A stretch of 64,000 nucleotides of DNA from Betaproteobacteria bacterium (GTDB taxonomy: Bacteria; Pseudomonadota; Gammaproteobacteria; Burkholderiales; JACQAP01): positions 1 through 64,000 of the forward strand of contig JACQAP010000004.1 of assembly GCA_016194905.1 (NCBI GenBank), read 5' to 3'. The translations under genes and the position numbers were made by a program. Below the pieces are notes generated by a model. That model searched no databases. It was not told the origin of the DNA and saw only the letters and a program-made list of their open reading frames with translations. This document shows positions 60,046 to 64,000 of the stretch, one piece after another (positions within the stretch are counted from its first letter, which is position 1; each line of letters starts with the position of its first letter).

Positions 60046-61914
60046 GTGAGATCGCTCGTCAGCCTGAGCCCGGCAGCACAACCTGCCCTGGTACATCCGG
60101 AATTCGTCAAGAGCGCCCGGCTGCTTGAATGGATCTCGGAAATCGCCGGGCTCACCCAACCGGCGAGCATCCACTGGTGCGACGGATCGCAGGCCGAATA
60201 CGAGGATCTGTGCTCCTGCCTGGTCGCGGGCGGTACCTTCCGCAGGCTCAATCCCGCAATACGCCCCGGCAGCTATCTCGCTTTCTCCGATCCTTCGGAC
60301 GTGGCCAGGGTGGAGGATCGCACGTTCATCTGCAGCGCCCACAAGCAGGATGCCGGCCCCACCAACAATTGGCTCGATCCCCAGGAAATGAAGCGCACGC
60401 TGTTGCCGCTATTCGACGGCAGCATGCGCGGTCGCACGATGTATGTCGTGCCGTTTTCCATGGGGCCGATCGGGTCCCCTCTTGCGCAGGCCGGAGTGCA
60501 GATAACAGACTCCGCTTATGTCGTGGTCAGCATGCGCATCATGACGCGCATGGGTCGCCAGGTTCTCGATGTGCTCGGCCAGGACGGGAGTTTCGTTCCC
60601 TGCCTGCATTCCGTCGGCATGCCACTGATGCCCGGACAGAATGATGTGCCGTGGCCGTGCAACAAGGACCACAAGTACATCGTGCATTTTCCAGAGGAAA
60701 ATTCCATCTGGTCTTTCGGCAGCGGCTATGGTGGCAATGCCTTGCTGGGCAAGAAATGTCTTGCGCTGCGCATCGCATCGAGCATGGGCCGCCGCCAGGG
60801 CTGGCTCGCCGAGCACATGCTGATCCTGGGGGTCGAGTCTCCGCAAGGTGAAAAGAGCTACGTTGCCGCGGCTTTTCCCAGCGCGTGCGGCAAAACCAAT
60901 TTCGCGATGATGATTCCGCCACCCGCGTTCACAGGCTGGAAGATTACAACGATCGGCGATGACATCGCCTGGATCAAGCCCGATGCAGAGGGCCGGCTGC
61001 GCGCAATCAATCCGGAATACGGCTTCTTCGGCGTTGCCCCCGGCACTTCGGAGAAATCCAATCCGAACGCGATGGCGACGTTGCGCGCCAACTGCATTTT
61101 CACCAATGTTGCCCTCACCCCGGACGGCGACGTCTGGTGGGAAGGCCTGACGGACCAGCCGCCCGCACAACTCACCGACTGGCAGGGCCGTTCATGGACG
61201 CCGGATTGCGGCCGTCCGGCCGCGCATCCGAATGCGCGCTTCACCGTTCCCGCGGCGCAATGCCCTTGCATCGATCCTGACTGGGAAAATTCGAAAGGGG
61301 TGCCCATTTCGGCGTTCGTTTTCGGCGGCCGGCGCAGCACGACCGTGCCACTGGTGATCCAGAGCTTCAACTGGGCCGACGGCATCTACATGGCCGCCAC
61401 GCTGGGTTCCGAAACTACGGCCGCCGCAACTGCGAAGGTTGGCGAAGTGCGCCGCGATCCGATGGCAATGTTGCCGTTTTGCGGTTATCACATCGGCGAT
61501 TACTTCGACCACTGGCTGACGATGGGACGCAGGATCAAGGTCCCGCCGCGGATCTTCTGCGTCAACTGGTTCCGCAAGGACGCGAACGGAAAGTTCCTGT
61601 GGCCCGGTTACGGCGAGAACATGCGCGTGCTGAAATGGATCGTGGATCGCTGCCAGGAAAGCGCGGGCGCGATGGAAAGCCCGCTCGGCTGGATGCCGCG
61701 ACATGACGATCTGGAGTGGAACGGGCTCGGCCTCACGCCGGACCGCTTTGCGGAATTGATGACGCTCGACCGAGAGGCCTGGTTGCGCGAACTCGCCTTG
61801 CATCAGGAGCTCTTCGCGAAACTCGACAATCACTTGCCGGAAGAATTTCTACTGAAGCACGAGTCCCTGCTCGACAGCCTGCGACGGACTCCCGGGCGCT
61901 GGACGACACACTGA
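60046..61914 (+). CDS. pckG: Phosphoenolpyruvate carboxykinase (GTP)
   Basis: A 622-residue GTP-dependent PEPCK, which converts oxaloacetate to phosphoenolpyruvate in gluconeogenesis. Marks of the GTP class: '[23 protein letters not shown]', the P-loop with reactive Cys '[15 protein letters not shown]', '[10 protein letters not shown]' and '[13 protein letters not shown]', then '[13 protein letters not shown]' and the guanine-site '[23 protein letters not shown]'. The GTG at 60046 has an AGGAG site at 8 bases; a TTG at 60040 is closer to it and less likely. Together with glpD this supports growth on C3 or gluconeogenic carbon. Faces cysM. Confidence 0.95.
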   Translation: MRSLVSLSPAAQPALVHPEFVKSARLLEWISEIAGLTQPASIHWCDGSQAEYEDLCSCLVAGGTFRRLNPAIRPGSYLAFSDPSDVARVEDRTFICSAHKQDAGPTNNWLDPQEMKRTLLPLFDGSMRGRTMYVVPFSMGPIGSPLAQAGVQITDSAYVVVSMRIMTRMGRQVLDVLGQDGSFVPCLHSVGMPLMPGQNDVPWPCNKDHKYIVHFPEENSIWSFGSGYGGNALLGKKCLALRIASSMGRRQGWLAEHMLILGVESPQGEKSYVAAAFPSACGKTNFAMMIPPPAFTGWKITTIGDDIAWIKPDAEGRLRAINPEYGFFGVAPGTSEKSNPNAMATLRANCIFTNVALTPDGDVWWEGLTDQPPAQLTDWQGRSWTPDCGRPAAHPNARFTVPAAQCPCIDPDWENSKGVPISAFVFGGRRSTTVPLVIQSFNWADGIYMAATLGSETTAAATAKVGEVRRDPMAMLPFCGYHIGDYFDHWLTMGRRIKVPPRIFCVNWFRKDANGKFLWPGYGENMRVLKWIVDRCQESAGAMESPLGWMPRHDDLEWNGLGLTPDRFAELMTLDREAWLRELALHQELFAKLDNHLPEEFLLKHESLLDSLRRTPGRWTTH

Positions 61915-61935
61915 CTGCGCCGGCGCATCCGGCAA

Positions 61936-62844
61936 CTATTCGGTGGGGAATACTCCGGTGGAAAGGTAACGGTCGCCGCGATCACAGACGATCGTGACGA
62001 TGGTGGCGTTTTCGACTTCTGCGGATATCTGCAAGGCCGCCCACAGCGCTCCGCCTGAGGAGATGCCGGCGAAGATGCCCTCTTCGCGGGCCAGCCGCCG
62101 TGTCATGTCCTCAGCATCCTTTTGCGCAATCTCCACCACCCGATCCACGCGCTTGCGATCGAAGATCCGCGGCAGATAAGCTTCGGGCCATTTGCGTATG
62201 CCCGGAATCTGAGAGCCTTCGGTAGGCTGGCAGCCCACTATCGCGATCACGGGATTCATTTCCTTGAAATACCGCGCGCATCCCATGATGGTACCGGTGG
62301 TCCCCATGCTGCTGACAAAATGCGTGATCCGCCCCTGGGTATCGCGCCAGATCTCCGGTGCCGTTCCCTCGTAATGCGATAGCGGATTGTCGGGATTGGA
62401 GAACTGGTCGAGGATCAGACCTTCGCCGCTTGCCTGCATCTGCTCGGCAACGTCGCGTGCTTTTTCCATTCCGCCGTCTTTCGGCGTCAGCACGAATTTC
62501 GCACCGAATGCCGCCATGCTCTGACGGCGCTCGATCGAAAGGTGCTCCGGCATGACCAGTATCATGCGGTAGCCACGCAGCGCAGCGACCATTGCCAGGG
62601 CAATGCCGGTATTGCCGCTCGTCGCTTCTATCAGCGTATCGCCGGGCTTGATCTGCCCGCGTTCCTCCGCCCTGCGGATCATCGAAAGCGCGGGTCTGTC
62701 CTTCACCGATCCGGCGGGGTTGTTGCCTTCGAGCTTCGCGAGGATGACGTTGCTGGTCTCGCGTGGAATACGCTTCAGGCGCACCAACGGCGTATTGCCG
62801 ACGAAGTCATCGAGGGTTTGGGTGTTACCGAGATTGCGATCCAT
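61936..62844 (-). CDS. cysM: Cysteine synthase B
   Basis: A 302-residue PLP enzyme that joins O-acetylserine with sulfide or thiosulfate. The internal aldimine Lys is K48 in 'NPAGSVKDRPA', the substrate loop 'EATSGNTGIALAM' and the phosphate-binding 'SSMGTTGTIMG' are present, and 'GISSGGALWAAL' supplies the pyridine-N Ser. 'IERRQSMAAFGAKFVLTP' and the CysM-type end 'RGDRYLSTGVFP' favour CysM over CysK. It lies 48 bases from hldD on the same strand. With mtoX in the same window, it could recapture sulfide released from methanethiol, but no common regulation is seen. Confidence 0.93.
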   Translation of the reverse strand: MDRNLGNTQTLDDFVGNTPLVRLKRIPRETSNVILAKLEGNNPAGSVKDRPALSMIRRAEERGQIKPGDTLIEATSGNTGIALAMVAALRGYRMILVMPEHLSIERRQSMAAFGAKFVLTPKDGGMEKARDVAEQMQASGEGLILDQFSNPDNPLSHYEGTAPEIWRDTQGRITHFVSSMGTTGTIMGCARYFKEMNPVIAIVGCQPTEGSQIPGIRKWPEAYLPRIFDRKRVDRVVEIAQKDAEDMTRRLAREEGIFAGISSGGALWAALQISAEVENATIVTIVCDRGDRYLSTGVFPTE

Positions 62845-62892
62845 GCCGGAGAATAATACTCGCCCGTGCGCGGATGGAAAAGAAAGGGCGTG

Positions 62893-63888
62893 CTAGCGGT
62901 TCGCCAGCAGCCATCCGACATAACGCCCGACGCCGGCCTGCACGTCGGAGAACGGCGCGGAATACTTCGCGCCATGCAGCTCATCGAGATCGGCCTCCGT
63001 GAAGCTCTGATATCTGTCCTTGAGGCCGGGAGGGAACGGTCCGTATTCGATCAATCCCTGTGCCTTCAGCTCCGAAAGCGTCAAAGCATCCTTTCCTTCC
63101 GCCGCCCGCAAGGCATTGATCGTCGCGACCGCCACTTCGTTGAAGGTCTGCGAAGCGCCGGTACCGCAGTTGAAAATTCCGGACTTTGCGGGATTGTCGA
63201 GGAAGTAGAGATTGACCCTCACCACGTCGTCTACCGAGATGAAATCGCGGCGCTGCTCGCCAGCGGCGTAGCCGCCGCTACCTTCGAACAGTTTTACCTT
63301 TCCGGTTTCTCGAAACTGATCGAAACAATGCAGGGCAACCGACGCCATCCTCCCCTTGTGCGCTTCGCGCGGCCCATAGACGTTGAAATAACGTAGTCCG
63401 ACCACCTGTGCGCTGTTATCCTCCCAGCGCCTGCGTACTATCTGATCGAACAGGAATTTAGAGTAACCGTAGACGTTGAGCGGCTTCTGATTTTCAGATC
63501 TCTCCCTGAATACCGGTCCGGCACCGTACACCGACGCGGAAGAAGCGTAGATCAGCGGCACCGATTCCGATTGGCAATACGCCAGCAGGTCCGACGAATA
63601 ACGGAAATTATTATCCATCATGTAGCGGCCATCGGTCTGCATGGTGTCCGAGCAGGCGCCCTGATGCAGGATGGCGGCGATCTCCCCATCGAACGAGCCC
63701 GCGTCCAGTGCCGTGCGGAAGTGTTCCTTGTCGAGATAGTCTGCAATTTCGCAGTCCGCCAGATTGCGGAATTTTTCACCGCGGCTCAGGTTGTCGACCG
63801 CAAGGATGTTGGTCTCGCCGCGTGCATTCAGCGCCCTGACCAGATTGGATCCGATAAACCCGGCAGCGCCGGTGACGACGATTTGCAT
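62893..63888 (-). CDS. hldD: ADP-glycero-manno-heptose 6-epimerase
   Basis: A 331-residue extended SDR epimerase that makes ADP-L-glycero-D-manno-heptose for the LPS inner core. NAD(P) site '[17 protein letters not shown]', '[33 protein letters not shown]', the catalytic Tyr-x-x-x-Lys in '[12 protein letters not shown]' and '[20 protein letters not shown]' identify HldD (RfaD). ATG 63888 begins '[10 protein letters not shown]'; a longer frame to 63990 overlaps the upstream gene. It lies 7 bases after the stop of an hldE-like kinase gene, consistent with a heptose operon. Confidence 0.94.
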   Translation of the reverse strand: MQIVVTGAAGFIGSNLVRALNARGETNILAVDNLSRGEKFRNLADCEIADYLDKEHFRTALDAGSFDGEIAAILHQGACSDTMQTDGRYMMDNNFRYSSDLLAYCQSESVPLIYASSASVYGAGPVFRERSENQKPLNVYGYSKFLFDQIVRRRWEDNSAQVVGLRYFNVYGPREAHKGRMASVALHCFDQFRETGKVKLFEGSGGYAAGEQRRDFISVDDVVRVNLYFLDNPAKSGIFNCGTGASQTFNEVAVATINALRAAEGKDALTLSELKAQGLIEYGPFPPGLKDRYQSFTEADLDELHGAKYSAPFSDVQAGVGRYVGWLLANR

Positions 63889-63895
63889 ATTGGAC

Positions 63896-64000
63896 TCAGG
63901 AAAAGAGTTCTTCTGGATGAACCACCGCTGTGCCGAGCTTACCGACGACAATCCCTGCCGCCTTGTTTGCGAGCCGAAGCGCCTCGGCAAAGGTGGCGCC
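63896..64000 (-). CDS. Heptose-7-phosphate kinase C-terminus (partial)
   Basis: Only the last 34 residues are inside the window, reading '[20 protein letters not shown]' and then '[13 protein letters not shown]', then stop. This is the C-terminal helix of PfkB-type kinases as in HldE/RfaE domain I ('[19 protein letters not shown]'). Stop and hldD start are 7 bases apart, so this is probably the kinase of the same ADP-heptose pathway. Whether it carries the adenylyltransferase domain cannot be decided, but the stop directly after the kinase end suggests a single-domain RfaE1. Confidence 0.8.
   Translation of the reverse strand, partial: GATFAEALRLANKAAGIVVGKLGTAVVHPEELFS

Overview
The window is about 62% G+C, densely coded and most likely chromosomal DNA of a betaproteobacterium (order not resolved). 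Evidence: EF-P with Arg32 next to its arginine rhamnosyltransferase EarP; a Gcr-type membrane 'recombinase' typical of Betaproteobacteria and Neisseria; a stand-alone RlmK; a GTP-type PEP carboxykinase; MlaA; and DksA followed at a distance by heptose genes. No rRNA, plasmid origin, CRISPR array or complete insertion sequence was seen.

Layout. 0.4-4.6 kb: a large STAND-ATPase/SARP-type regulator, a small secreted SnoaL-like protein and a relic of ftsH. 4.7-12.9 kb: glpD, an ankyrin protein, a PQQ alcohol dehydrogenase carrying the Asp-x-Asp signature of lanthanide enzymes with a dihaem cytochrome c, a hydrolase, and dgoK-dgoA for 2-keto-3-deoxygalactonate. 13-21.5 kb: an AidB-like acyl-CoA dehydrogenase, a succinate-semialdehyde dehydrogenase, an mtoX-like methanethiol oxidase with a SCO copper chaperone, and mlaA. 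21.5-34 kb: rRNA-modification, helicase, ABC-F and transporter genes, tRNA-Arg, and efp/earP.

33.9-50.4 kb is an aryl-polyene biosynthesis locus. A chorismatase of the FkbO/Hyg5/XanB2 type would supply hydroxybenzoate and the ApeH-like ligase would activate it. ACP, KS, chain-length factor, ketoreductase and a fused double-hotdog dehydratase would build the polyene. A methyltransferase, glycosyltransferase, acyltransferase, LolA-like protein, MMPL exporter and a flavin-dependent halogenase-like oxidoreductase would decorate and export it. The set resembles the xanthomonadin pathway more than the enteric aryl-polyene pathway.

50.4-64 kb is mostly housekeeping: htpX, yheS, a Pro-Arg-His tRNA cluster, dksA, a radical SAM gene, a single-cysteine periplasmic Tpx, tRNA-Ser, a YccA-like protein, rlmD, an exonuclease, pckG, cysM, hldD and the end of an hldE-like gene.

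The most unusual signal is a set of at least seven families of short intergenic repeats whose arms are built of imperfect 7-9 bp units and are usually arranged as inverted pairs. Two inverted pairs enclose genes for small four-helix-bundle proteins (the 23S-intervening-sequence/Avd-like family). Related pairs without a gene lie between ordinary genes, often exactly at stop codons, and several proteins end in residues encoded by a repeat. I read this as a possible mobile system: autonomous elements carrying a four-helix-bundle gene plus gene-less derivatives. That reading is a hypothesis from structure alone.
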